Part shown: positions 16,446-24,480 of the stretch, piece by piece | Position numbering within the stretch: the first letter of the stretch is position 1 | How the letters are laid out: each line of letters opens with the position of its first letter | NCBI GenBank assembly: GCA_024278975.1 | Contig: JAJRSD010000107.1 | Span: 1 to 64,000 of the forward strand | Direction: 5' to 3' | Source: Bacteroidota bacterium | GTDB lineage: Bacteria > Bacteroidota > Bacteroidia > Bacteroidales > Prolixibacteraceae | Length of the DNA stretch: 64,000 nt | The notes under the pieces: generated by a model | The model's input: only the letters and a program-made list of their open reading frames with translations | The model's database searches: none | What the model was told of the DNA's origin: nothing | Translations under genes and position numbers: made by a program

Positions 16446-17666
16446 ATGAAAAATTTATTAACGATAAGTTTATTGGTAGTCGGAATGTTTACCTCTGAAT
16501 TTGTAATAGCACAGTTCTCGTTAACAGGAGAGTTCAGGCCGCGTACCGAAATAAACAGAGGATATAAGACTTTGGCAAGTGAAAACCAGAATGCAGCAAC
16601 AATTACAACACAGCGTTCGCGTTTAAACTTTATTTTTAATACCGAAAGCATAAAAACAAAGTTGGTTTTACAAGATGTTCGCCGCTGGGGAAACCAAAAG
16701 CAGTTGGTTGGTAACGAAGATTTTGCAACATCGATTCACGAGGCGTGGGCTGAAGTTTTTTTTACAACCGATTTTTCGCTAAAAGCCGGACGGCAGGAAT
16801 TGGTTTACGACGACCACCGGATTTTTGGTAATGTTGGCTGGGCACAACAAGCTCGTTCGCACGATTTGGCATTATTGAAATACGAAAAAGATGTGAAGAT
16901 ACATTTGGGTATTGCTCATCACGAAAACGGAAATATTACAGACAATATTTATGATGGCCCGGATGCGTATAAAGACATGCAATATATTTGGTTTAACAAT
17001 AAATGGGAAAATAGCTCTTTAAGTTTATTGGTGTTAAATAACGGAGTTCCGGTTATGGAAGACAACGAGCAGGTTAATAAATACAGCCAAACAATGGGAG
17101 GACATTTTACAATTGCTCTAAAACCCGTAAAGTTGGCTTCTAATTTTTACTACCAAACGGGAACTCACTCGTCGGGTAAAGATATTAGTGCCATTAATTT
17201 TTTAGTTGAAGCATCTATAATAGCAGGTTTTACACTAGGTTTCGAACACCTTTCGGGTACTGCTTACAACGAGACAGAAAAGCTAAAATCATTCACTCCT
17301 TTCTATGGTACAAATCATAAATTCAATGGTTTTATGGACTATTTTTATGTGGGTAATCACATCGGATCGGTTGGGTTGCACGATGTTTATCTTAAATATA
17401 AATACGTCAAAAACAAAATAGGTTTGAACGCCCATATTCATTATTTTGGTGCAGCCGCCGAAATTGCCGATGGTGCTGATAGTTATCTCGGAACAGAGTT
17501 AGATTTGTCTGCTTCGTGGGCAGTAAAACCCATGGCTAAAATTATTGTAGGTTATTCAACATTGTTTGCCTCCGAATCAATGGAGATATTAAAAGGCGGC
17601 GATAGTTCTGTTGGGCAACATTGGGCTTATGTTATGCTTTCGGTTACTCCGGCATTTATAAAATAG
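16446..17666 (+). CDS. Outer-membrane barrel, alginate-export/porin family
   Basis: A 406-aa outer-membrane beta-barrel protein. The start at 16446 gives a clean signal peptide (MKNLLTISLLVVGMF...FVIAQ); the track start at 16413 lies inside nrfA. The mature N terminus 'FSLTGEFRPRTEINRGY' and later 'LKAGRQELVYDDHRIFGN' match the alginate-export/porin-like family common in Bacteroidota. It follows nrfA by 10 bp and so is in the nrf operon, which suggests uptake of nitrite or release of product rather than alginate export. That role is inference. Alternating hydrophobic strands run to the C terminus. Confidence 0.8.
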   Translation: MKNLLTISLLVVGMFTSEFVIAQFSLTGEFRPRTEINRGYKTLASENQNAATITTQRSRLNFIFNTESIKTKLVLQDVRRWGNQKQLVGNEDFATSIHEAWAEVFFTTDFSLKAGRQELVYDDHRIFGNVGWAQQARSHDLALLKYEKDVKIHLGIAHHENGNITDNIYDGPDAYKDMQYIWFNNKWENSSLSLLVLNNGVPVMEDNEQVNKYSQTMGGHFTIALKPVKLASNFYYQTGTHSSGKDISAINFLVEASIIAGFTLGFEHLSGTAYNETEKLKSFTPFYGTNHKFNGFMDYFYVGNHIGSVGLHDVYLKYKYVKNKIGLNAHIHYFGAAAEIADGADSYLGTELDLSASWAVKPMAKIIVGYSTLFASESMEILKGGDSSVGQHWAYVMLSVTPAFIK

Positions 17667-17698
17667 AAAATAGTATATTTGAACCCATTTAAAATTGA

Positions 17699-17738
17699 TG
17701 AGGTTGTTTAAAAGTTATTTTTGTACAACCTCATTTTA
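17699..17738 (+). terminator. Hairpin after the nrf operon
   Basis: A 9-bp perfect stem TGAGGTTGT/ACAACCTCA (17699-17707, 17725-17733) with a 17-nt loop, followed by a T-rich stretch. It overlaps the ORF-track start of the next gene, supporting the later start at 17748. Confidence 0.55.
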
Positions 17739-17747
17739 TTGTTTGTA

Positions 17748-19277
17748 ATGAGCAGAACCAGAGTGATTAAGATATTTAAAAAACTTCATAAATGGCCGGC
17801 AATTGTAATTGCACTATTTGCCATTTTATTTGCCGTTTCAGGAATTGTACTTAACCATCGCCAGTTTTTTTCTCCTGTCGATGTTTCGCTAAAATTATTA
17901 CCATCAAATTATACTTATAATAATTGGAACCGTGCAGCAGTTCGTGGTTCGGTTGATATTGACGATGATTCAAAATTAATTTACGGAAATATTGGTATTT
18001 GGGAAACCAATGATAATCTAAAAAGTTTTACTGATTTTAACGAAGGGTTTCCAACTGGAATTGATAACCGAAAGATTTATTCGATTATAAAATTTGGTGA
18101 TACACTGTTTGCCGGCACACAGTTAGGATTGTACAAACGACCTGCAAAAATAGGGGAGTGGCAAAAAGTAAACCTGCCTGTTAAAAAAGATAGAATTGCA
18201 GACCTTGGAATTAAAGGTGATGAGTTGCTGGTTTTAACTCGTAACTATTTGTTGACAAGTTTAGATGGTAATAATTTCACGGAAATTAAACTGCCTGAAC
18301 CTGTTGGTTATGTTCGTGAAACAGGTGTGTTTAATACTTTGTGGGAGCTGCACAGTGGCGAGTTGTTTGGAATGCCGGGAAAACTGCTGGATGATTTATT
18401 AGGATTTGTAACCATCTTTCTATCGGTCTCCGGATTAATTCATTTTTTATTTCCTAAACTAATCAGACGTAGAAAAAAGAGAAAAAAGAAAGTTACTTCG
18501 GCAGTTGGATTTAAAAAGAAAAACCTTCGCTGGCACAATGTTGTAGGTTATATTTTTGTTCTGTTTTTGATAATAAACACCACCGCCGGAATATTTTTGC
18601 GACCGCCACTTTTAATTCCTATCGCAGATAAAAAAGTGGGTATCATTCCATTTACTCATCTCGACAGCCCAAATCCGTGGTTCGATAAGTTACGCCGGGT
18701 TGACTGGAACGAGAGTTCAAACCGATATATTTTCTCGACGTCGGAAGGAATGTTTTTTGCCGATGAAGCTTTAACAGAAAAGTTAATTCCTGCTCCTTCG
18801 CAACCACCTGTTAGTATTATGGGTTGCAATGTTTTAAAACCTTTGGGCGAACAGAATTATTTGGTTGGCTCGTTTAGTGGAATGTTTTTATGGAACGCAA
18901 ATACGGGTGACGTTTATGACTTTTTTACACGGCAACCGCCAACTAGCCTGGCAGGATTGGCACGACCAATTTCAGCAAATATGGTTGCAGGTTTGGTTAG
19001 TGGAAAAGAGTCTGCTTTTTGGTTCGATTTTAACAGTGGCGCAAAAAGGATAGCATCCCTTGAAGGGATGCCATCCTTTCCAAAAATGTCAGATGAAATT
19101 AGTTCCAAATCTCCCATGTCGTTATGGAATGTGGCTTTGGAAATACACACTGGACGAATATTTGAAAATCTCGTCGGACCATTTTATATTTTGTTTGTTC
19201 CGCTTGCAGGAATCTGTGTTTTGTTAGTATTGATTAGCGGTTTTTTTGTTTGGTGGATGGTTTATCGAAAGAAATAA
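17748..19277 (+). CDS. PepSY-associated TM-helix protein
   Basis: A 509-aa inner-membrane protein of the PepSY-TM type. Hydrophobic helices occur near residues 18-38 ('WPAIVIALFAILFAVSGIVL'), about 210-228, about 270-290 ('VVGYIFVLFLIINTTAGIFL') and at the C terminus ('FVPLAGICVLLVLISGFFVW'). Between them are large periplasmic beta-rich segments with a two-component-propeller-like appearance ('DTLFAGTQLGLYKR'). Family members are linked to iron reduction, siderophore use and respiratory electron transfer. It lies behind nrfHA and the porin but is separated by a hairpin. Function here is not established. Confidence 0.7.
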   Translation: MSRTRVIKIFKKLHKWPAIVIALFAILFAVSGIVLNHRQFFSPVDVSLKLLPSNYTYNNWNRAAVRGSVDIDDDSKLIYGNIGIWETNDNLKSFTDFNEGFPTGIDNRKIYSIIKFGDTLFAGTQLGLYKRPAKIGEWQKVNLPVKKDRIADLGIKGDELLVLTRNYLLTSLDGNNFTEIKLPEPVGYVRETGVFNTLWELHSGELFGMPGKLLDDLLGFVTIFLSVSGLIHFLFPKLIRRRKKRKKKVTSAVGFKKKNLRWHNVVGYIFVLFLIINTTAGIFLRPPLLIPIADKKVGIIPFTHLDSPNPWFDKLRRVDWNESSNRYIFSTSEGMFFADEALTEKLIPAPSQPPVSIMGCNVLKPLGEQNYLVGSFSGMFLWNANTGDVYDFFTRQPPTSLAGLARPISANMVAGLVSGKESAFWFDFNSGAKRIASLEGMPSFPKMSDEISSKSPMSLWNVALEIHTGRIFENLVGPFYILFVPLAGICVLLVLISGFFVWWMVYRKK

Positions 19278-19395
19278 TCTTCTAATACAAAATATTCCGG
19301 TGCAAAATAGGTTGAACAATAATCAAGGTAAAACACATTAGTAACCAGTGGTTTATATTTTAGTTGCGCTGCTGAGTAGTAATGGTTAATTACAA

Positions 19396-21156
19396 TTAAT
19401 CTACTTTTTCCAGTTCAACCCAAAACGGGAAAATATTTTTACCTTTTGTTGAATAGAACGGAATTAAATCGCATTCCATTTTTGTGAGCCGGATATTTTT
19501 CATCTCAATAATATCAACACCAATATTCTCATTTTTTATCTGATTGATAATTGCACCGGTTTCCAGATACATTCTCCCTTTTGTTTCGATTGGTTTAATA
19601 AATTTAAACTTTACATTGTATCTTCCCTCGGTAATTTTAACGTGCCACTTGCCATAAACCTCCTCCTGCGCCCATATTCCACGTTCGCCGCCAGCATCGT
19701 TTCTGTTAAGTATTATTGGGTTTTCGTGTTTGCTGCCCACAATTACAGGTTGCGGATTTATCAGATTTTCTGAGTTGATCAGTTCGTTGTAATATCTGTC
19801 GAGATCAGATTTTAATTCGTTGGCAATACTTATGTTTTCCAGTACAATATTGTTTTGTTCGTATGGGTCGTTATTAATGTTGAACAATTCAAAATTTTCG
19901 ATTGCTGCGTTGTAATCAGCATGTCCAACAAGTTTGAATTCGCCTTTTTGCAAAGCAATATTATTGTACAATTCAGGATAACGGCGTGTCCAGTAGAAAA
20001 AAAGCGATCTGTCTGCCCAATCAGTCGTCTCATTTTTAATTAGTGGCAAAAGGCTTTCACCATCAATTATCCGGTTGTGTGGCAAATCTACATTACAAAT
20101 TTCTGCAATGGTTGGTAAAATATCGATGTGTGCAGCGGTGGTTTCAATCTCTTTTGCTCCTCTAAAAAGCGATGGCAGCCTCATAAAAAACGGAATCCGG
20201 ACACCACCTCTGAAAACACTGCCTTTTTTCTCCCGCATTCCGGCAACGTACCGGTATTGTTGCGGACCATTGTCGGTCATATAAATTACCAACGTATTTT
20301 CGGTAAGTTTCAAATCATCTAATTTCTGAAGGAGTTTCCCCACATTATCATCAATATTAGTAACCATTGCATACACTCGTCTTGCCGACTCCTTATCTTT
20401 TTCTGTCATTTCAGGAAACGGGCGGTCGTCGTTTTCGAACCCCGAAGCCGGATCGATATCTTTATACATTTGGTAATACTCGTCAGGCACTTGCAACGGA
20501 GTGTGTGGTGCATTAAAAGCGAGGTAGCAGAAAAAAGGTTTTTGCTGATTACTTTCGATAAACCGGATTGCTTGCTCCGTAAAAATATCGGTACAGTATC
20601 CTTTGTACAACTTGGTATTACCGTTGTGCCAAAGTATCGGATCGAAATAACTTGTGTCTCTTTTGTAATAAGTTGTTATGTCGCCAACTTGTCCCATTCC
20701 GCCCGAAAGATGAATAACCGATTCGTCGAAACCCTGATCATTTGGTCGCGATGGATAGTTGTCGCCGAGGTGCCATTTCCCGAAAATGCCCGATTTGTAA
20801 CCCGCCTGTTTTAGCATTTCGGCAATGGTAATTTCGGTAGTTGCCATTGTTGCCCCGCCGTTGTACGTATCTCTTATTCCTGTTCGTAACGAAAAACGTC
20901 CTGTCATTAAACTGGAGCGGGTAGGGGCGCAAACCGGCGAAACATAAAAGTTATTAAACCTGATGTTTTCGCTGGCGAATTTATCGATTACCGGAGTTTT
21001 TACGTGCGGATTTCCGGTTATGCCCAAATCGCCGTATCCCTGATCGTCGGCCATTATAAGAATTACATTCGGATGAGTTTGATGCTGTGCAAATGTTAAA
21101 TTTGTTATTGCCAGCATAATCGCGGCAAATAGTGTTAATCTGTTTTTTTGTTTCAT
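19396..21156 (-). CDS. Secreted sulfatase (arylsulfatase family S1)
   Basis: A 586-aa formylglycine sulfatase with signal peptide (cleavage near 'LTFAQ'). 'NVILIMADDQGYGD' supplies the metal Asp pair and 'CAPTRSSLMTG' (Cys76 to Arg80) is the CxPxR site converted to formylglycine. 'GKWHLGD' and 'YMTDNGPQ' complete the active-site set. It removes sulfate esters from glycans or aryl substrates in the periplasm. No formylglycine-generating enzyme is present in the window, so maturation must come from elsewhere. It starts 12 bp after the HipT stop, which may place it downstream in the toxin-antitoxin transcript. No SusC/SusD genes adjoin it. Confidence 0.92.
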   Translation of the reverse strand: MKQKNRLTLFAAIMLAITNLTFAQHQTHPNVILIMADDQGYGDLGITGNPHVKTPVIDKFASENIRFNNFYVSPVCAPTRSSLMTGRFSLRTGIRDTYNGGATMATTEITIAEMLKQAGYKSGIFGKWHLGDNYPSRPNDQGFDESVIHLSGGMGQVGDITTYYKRDTSYFDPILWHNGNTKLYKGYCTDIFTEQAIRFIESNQQKPFFCYLAFNAPHTPLQVPDEYYQMYKDIDPASGFENDDRPFPEMTEKDKESARRVYAMVTNIDDNVGKLLQKLDDLKLTENTLVIYMTDNGPQQYRYVAGMREKKGSVFRGGVRIPFFMRLPSLFRGAKEIETTAAHIDILPTIAEICNVDLPHNRIIDGESLLPLIKNETTDWADRSLFFYWTRRYPELYNNIALQKGEFKLVGHADYNAAIENFELFNINNDPYEQNNIVLENISIANELKSDLDRYYNELINSENLINPQPVIVGSKHENPIILNRNDAGGERGIWAQEEVYGKWHVKITEGRYNVKFKFIKPIETKGRMYLETGAIINQIKNENIGVDIIEMKNIRLTKMECDLIPFYSTKGKNIFPFWVELEKVD

Positions 21157-21168
21157 ATCGATGAAAAT

Positions 21169-22176
21169 TTACTGCTTTCTTAAATTATTTCTTCTTGTTT
21201 GGAAATGTAACAGATACGCCCTTTTTGTTTGATTATCGAGAAAAGAGTTATGAATTAGTTTTTCAACTATGGGTTGTTTTATCAAAAAGGGTGCGAGTAA
21301 TTTGTCTCTTCTTTTTTTCGTTATTCCCAGCCTTCTGGCAAATTCATAAAAATCTGCCAAACTTATCATACCTCTGTTTTTCATTTGTTCCGATTCAAAA
21401 TCATCTTTAAAAAGTCCTTTGTCCAATGCAAAATCGGTATCACGAACATGAATGCGGGTATTTATTAAATCGTATGCCGGACTCAATCTGTAATCCCCAT
21501 TTATCGTTTCCATTATCGAGAAATTTTTTAAATGTGCATCTCCGTTTAAAAACAGGAAATTAAATACAATAAGCGAAAAAAACCTTTCCAGCTCAATAAT
21601 GTATGTTGGTACAAATTTCCTTATCAATTCAGATAACTCTTCGTAACTGGAATTATACTTAAAATCGTATCCGGCATTTTCAACTGTAGCGCCTGCGAGA
21701 GAAGCAAAATCTTCAACTCCCCATTTCGAACCGTCCTCTTTTATATCAAATCTTTTTGTAATATAAGCCGGCTCACCATTTTTAAAAAAAATTAAAGCAT
21801 TTTGGGCAGTTTGTATCCCATAAACCTGACTGGCAATCTGCATGGTTAAATGTTCATTTGCCGGAACCTGATTGACTTTTGTAAGGTCTCTTGGAATTGG
21901 TTTTAATATATAATTACCTTGTTCTCCCTCTTTGGTCAGGCGTAATTTGTTCTTGTCAAGAATTAACGACAACTTCTCCTGAACACCGGAAACAGAAATC
22001 CGTTTACGGTTTTCTATAAACTTAGCATCGTCGTCGTCATTCGAATGCGGCGGGTAGTAATTAAGGAAATGACTAACTTTTTTGCCAAAGAATACTTTGT
22101 TCAGGCAGGTCGTACTGTACGTATCAAAGCCTTTTGAAAGTGTCCCTGGACAATTGTATATTTTTGGTAATTCCAT
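21169..22176 (-). CDS. hipT: HipT-like Ser/Thr kinase toxin (split HipA)
   Basis: A 335-aa HipA-family kinase lacking the usual N-subdomain 1, which is encoded separately upstream as in HipBST systems. The Gly-rich loop reads 'ISVSGVQEKLSL' with Ser61 and Ser63 as autophosphorylation candidates. Lys92 ('YILKPIP') fits ATP binding. The catalytic loop 'NGDAHLKN' gives Asp213, and 'SPAYDL' gives the metal Asp236. Known HipA and HipT kinases phosphorylate aminoacyl-tRNA synthetases (GltX, TrpS). The start overlaps the hipS stop as TAATG. The target here is unknown. Confidence 0.85.
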   Translation of the reverse strand: MELPKIYNCPGTLSKGFDTYSTTCLNKVFFGKKVSHFLNYYPPHSNDDDDAKFIENRKRISVSGVQEKLSLILDKNKLRLTKEGEQGNYILKPIPRDLTKVNQVPANEHLTMQIASQVYGIQTAQNALIFFKNGEPAYITKRFDIKEDGSKWGVEDFASLAGATVENAGYDFKYNSSYEELSELIRKFVPTYIIELERFFSLIVFNFLFLNGDAHLKNFSIMETINGDYRLSPAYDLINTRIHVRDTDFALDKGLFKDDFESEQMKNRGMISLADFYEFARRLGITKKRRDKLLAPFLIKQPIVEKLIHNSFLDNQTKRAYLLHFQTRRNNLRKQ

Positions 22177-22508
22177 TATTTAACGGTTTCAATGGGTGAT
22201 ATTGTAATTGCACCAATCGTATCTTTCGACGCAGTGGCTAATAATAATCCAAAATAATCTTCTTCATCTATTTTTAACTGGCGGCATTGCAACTCCTTGT
22301 TTACACCTTCTGAAAGCAAATTGAAAAAAAACGGAAATAAATGATTGGATTGAAATGCTTTCTGAGATTTTGGCAAAGTGAGACTGATTGCAGGTAATTT
22401 GTCATTTGAAAACCAAACATCATCATAAATAAATTCATAATTCCCGGGACTGTTCTGAATAAGAGTCCCTGCAATTTTACCGTTTCGAAATACAAGAGCC
22501 TTGCGCAT
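22176..22508 (-). CDS. hipS: HipS-like HipA N-terminal domain protein
   Basis: A 110-aa protein equal to the HipA N-subdomain 1 alone: 'KALVFRNGKIAGTLIQNSPGNYEFIYD' followed by 'PAISLTLPKSQKAF' and 'FFFNLLSEG'. In characterised HipBST the corresponding small protein HipS is the antitoxin that blocks the kinase, whereas HipB mainly represses and augments. It sits between hipB (6 bp away) and hipT (1-bp overlap), giving a tight three-gene operon. The order B-S-T matches the described systems. Antitoxin activity is inferred. Confidence 0.83.
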   Translation of the reverse strand: MRKALVFRNGKIAGTLIQNSPGNYEFIYDDVWFSNDKLPAISLTLPKSQKAFQSNHLFPFFFNLLSEGVNKELQCRQLKIDEEDYFGLLLATASKDTIGAITISPIETVK

Positions 22509-22514
22509 ATTTTA

Positions 22515-22724
22515 TTATTTTGGTTGTTTTACTTTCAAATCAAGCTCCATTCCCAACACTTCTGCAAGTTTTAACAAAGTACTTAAAGTTGGGTTTCCTT
22601 TTCCTGTCTCAATTAAATTAAGTGTACGCTTCCCAATACCTGCCAATTCAGAAAGATGTTCTTGTGTAATTCCTAAAATTTCACGCCGCTGCTTTAGCTT
22701 TTCAATTATTTTATCGTAGTGCAT
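22515..22724 (-). CDS. hipB: HipB-like Xre-family DNA-binding protein
   Basis: A 69-aa helix-turn-helix protein ('LGITQEHLSELAGIGKRTLNLIETGKGNPTLSTLLKLAEVLG') of the HipB/Xre type, first gene of the hip operon. The ORF track begins at a TTG at 22754, but a -7 box (TATATTTG, minus, 22751-22744) covers that position. I therefore take the ATG of 'MHYDKIIEKL' at 22724; an ATG at 22742 is also close to the box. It probably represses its own promoter through the inverted repeat at 22774-22801. The C terminus is short, without the long tail seen in some HipB proteins. Confidence 0.82.
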   Translation of the reverse strand: MHYDKIIEKLKQRREILGITQEHLSELAGIGKRTLNLIETGKGNPTLSTLLKLAEVLGMELDLKVKQPK

Positions 22725-22743
22725 TATATTGCTCTTTTTCATA

Positions 22744-22801
22744 CAAATATACAACTAATAAATAGAAGTGTACACAAAAGCGTATTAAATTGCGTTTTTG
22801 T
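22744..22801 (-). promoter_or_regulatory. hipBST promoter and operator candidate
   Basis: The minus strand has a -7 box TATATTTG at 22751-22744. Upstream lie the palindrome GTGTACAC (22768-22775) and an inverted repeat with 9-bp arms, ACAAAAGCG and CGTTTTTGT (22774-22782, 22793-22801), one mismatch and a 10-bp centre. The overlap with the promoter fits autorepression by HipB. Confidence 0.5.
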
Positions 22802-22861
22802 AAATATTAAATTAGATGAACTTGTATTGAAAAAATTCCGGGAAGTACTTTTCGTCAACGT

Positions 22862-24096
22862 TTATCTTAAGTATAAATTACTATCGCCATAGCTTAAAAA
22901 CCTGAAGTTATTAGCAAGTGCAAAATCGTAAACTTTTCGCCAGTTATCGCCCAGAAATGCGCTAATTAAAAGCAGCAGTGTGCTTTGCGGTTGATGAAAA
23001 TTAGTAAACATTCCGCCAATAATTTGAAAAATGTAACCCGGTAAAATTATAATTTGAGTTGAAAATTGAATAGCAGTTTGGTTTGATTGATTCAGGTAAT
23101 CAACAATATTCTTAAGCGATTTTTTTGTACTGATTTCAGCTCTGTTTTCGTAAGGTTCCCATTGCAATACTTCAGGTTTGTTTGGGTTGAATGAGTTATT
23201 TTCGAGTTGCAAACCTAACCAGTATAAACTTTCCAACGAGCGTACCGAAGTTGTTCCAACTGCAATAATACTATCCGGATTTTCAATAAAACCTTCAATA
23301 ATACTTTTAGTAATAATTACCGTTTCGTGATGCATCGAATGTCCCGAAATAGTTTCCGATTTTACAGGTTGGAAAGTGCCTGCTCCAACATGAAGTGTAA
23401 TCTCTTTAGAGGAAATATTTTTGTGTGAAAGTTGATTAAAAACTTCATCGGTAAAATGTAGCCCGGCAGTTGGTGCAGCCACCGACCCGTCGATTTTTGC
23501 ATAAACAGTTTGGTAGGTCTCCTCGTCGGCTTCCTCTGTTGCGCGGTTTAAATAGGGCGGAATTGGCAATGTTCCGGTGTGTTCAATAATTTCGGCAAAC
23601 GAGATTTTTTTATTCCAGGTAAATTCTATTAAAAATGTATTTTCAACCTGCTCTTTTTTTTCAGCTTGAATTACAATTTTTTTCCATTAATTTCAACCTC
23701 TCGTTTTAAAATTCCCGCTTTCCATTTTTTCGAATTGCCCACCATGCACTTCCAAACCACGTGCTCCTTCTCCTGAAAAGCAATTTCATAATCGGCAGGT
23801 TCAACAGGCTCCAAACAAAATATTTCGATTTTTGCACCAGTCTCCTTTCTGAAAAACAGGCGTGCATGAATTACGCGCGTATTATTAAAAATTAGCTGAG
23901 CATTTTTAGGAATATATTCAACACAATTATTAAAATTATCTTGCTTAATAGTATCATTTTTCCAAACCAGTAATTTCGACTTGTCGCGCTCTGCAAGCGG
24001 ATATTTTGCAATTCTCGACTCAGGTAAATCGTAGGTAAAATCAGCTATTTTAATGTCCTTATATAAGTTCAAATTTGAAGTCTTTAATTTTTGCAA
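22862..24096 (-). pseudogene. queA: tRNA ribosyltransferase-isomerase (queuosine synthesis), frameshifted
   Basis: QueA transfers and isomerises ribose from AdoMet onto preQ1-tRNA to give epoxyqueuosine. The two ORF-track pieces (23671-24096 and 22862-23569) join into one about 400-aa QueA if one base is gained at a run of seven A's (minus strand GGAAAAAAATTG, plus 23677-23683). Then 'GKKIVIQAEKKEQVEN...TLPIPPYLNRATEE' reads through. N-terminal 'DFTYDLPESRIAKYPLAERDKSKLLV' and C-terminal 'MFTNFHQPQSTLLLLISA...FLSYGD' are intact. There is also no ATG: the family start position ('IKIADFTY') is ATT, and the TTG at 24096 lies within a likely -7 box. Causes could be decay, a sequencing indel or frameshifting on the A AAA AAA heptamer. 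Confidence 0.82.
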
Positions 24097-24117
24097 AAAT
24101 AGTTTAAAATATTTTTA

Positions 24118-24379
24118 GGGGACTTCTAATAATTCCTTTCTTTCAAGAAGCAAGTATAATGAATAATATGCAAGCCACAAATATTTATGAATAGCCGTAG
24201 CTATTTAAAAATATTTTGGCGAAGTCAGATTGTTTATTATACTTGTTCCCGTAGGGTTGTCATAGTTTTCCATATACTGCTTTAAATTTTATTACATTAT
24301 CCCGATAGTGTTTCAAAAATTTAAATTGTCTCTGAAAAACTATGACAATCTTGATGCGAAGGAATTAATAGAAGTCCCC
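24118..24379. mobile_element. MITE-like element: 21-bp terminal inverted repeats enclosing two nested hairpins
   Basis: The ends GGGGACTTCTAATAATTCC.. (24118-24138) and ..GGAATTAATAGAAGTCCCC (24359-24379) pair over 20 of 21 bases. Inside, arm one spans 24151-24245: CAAGTATAAT/ATTATACTTG, an inner GCC..AAATATTT pairing, and the tip AATAGC-CGTA-GCTATT. Arm two spans 24257-24348: a perfect 13-bp TTGTCATAGTTTT/AAAACTATGACAA stem, then TTTAAATTTT/AAAATTTAAA, then ACATTATC-CC-GATAGTGT. Nearly all of its bases are in stems and there is no ORF. It lies between the divergent queA and Smr genes. I see no clear target-site duplication. It could be a non-autonomous transposon or a large structured RNA/cruciform locus. 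Confidence 0.7.
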
Positions 24380-24457
24380 TTTAATCTCTTGTAAATTTTA
24401 AGTAATAAGTTTTGCCACAAAGTTGCACGAAGTTTCCCGAAGCCAAAAGTAAAATTG

Positions 24458-24465
24458 TACTTTTG
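24458..24465 (+). promoter_or_regulatory. -7 box for the Smr-domain gene
   Basis: TACTTTTG matches TAnnTTTG and lies 15 bp before the ATG at 24481. This supports that ATG over the ORF-track start at 24412. Confidence 0.45.
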
Positions 24466-24480
24466 CAGAAAATAGAAAGC

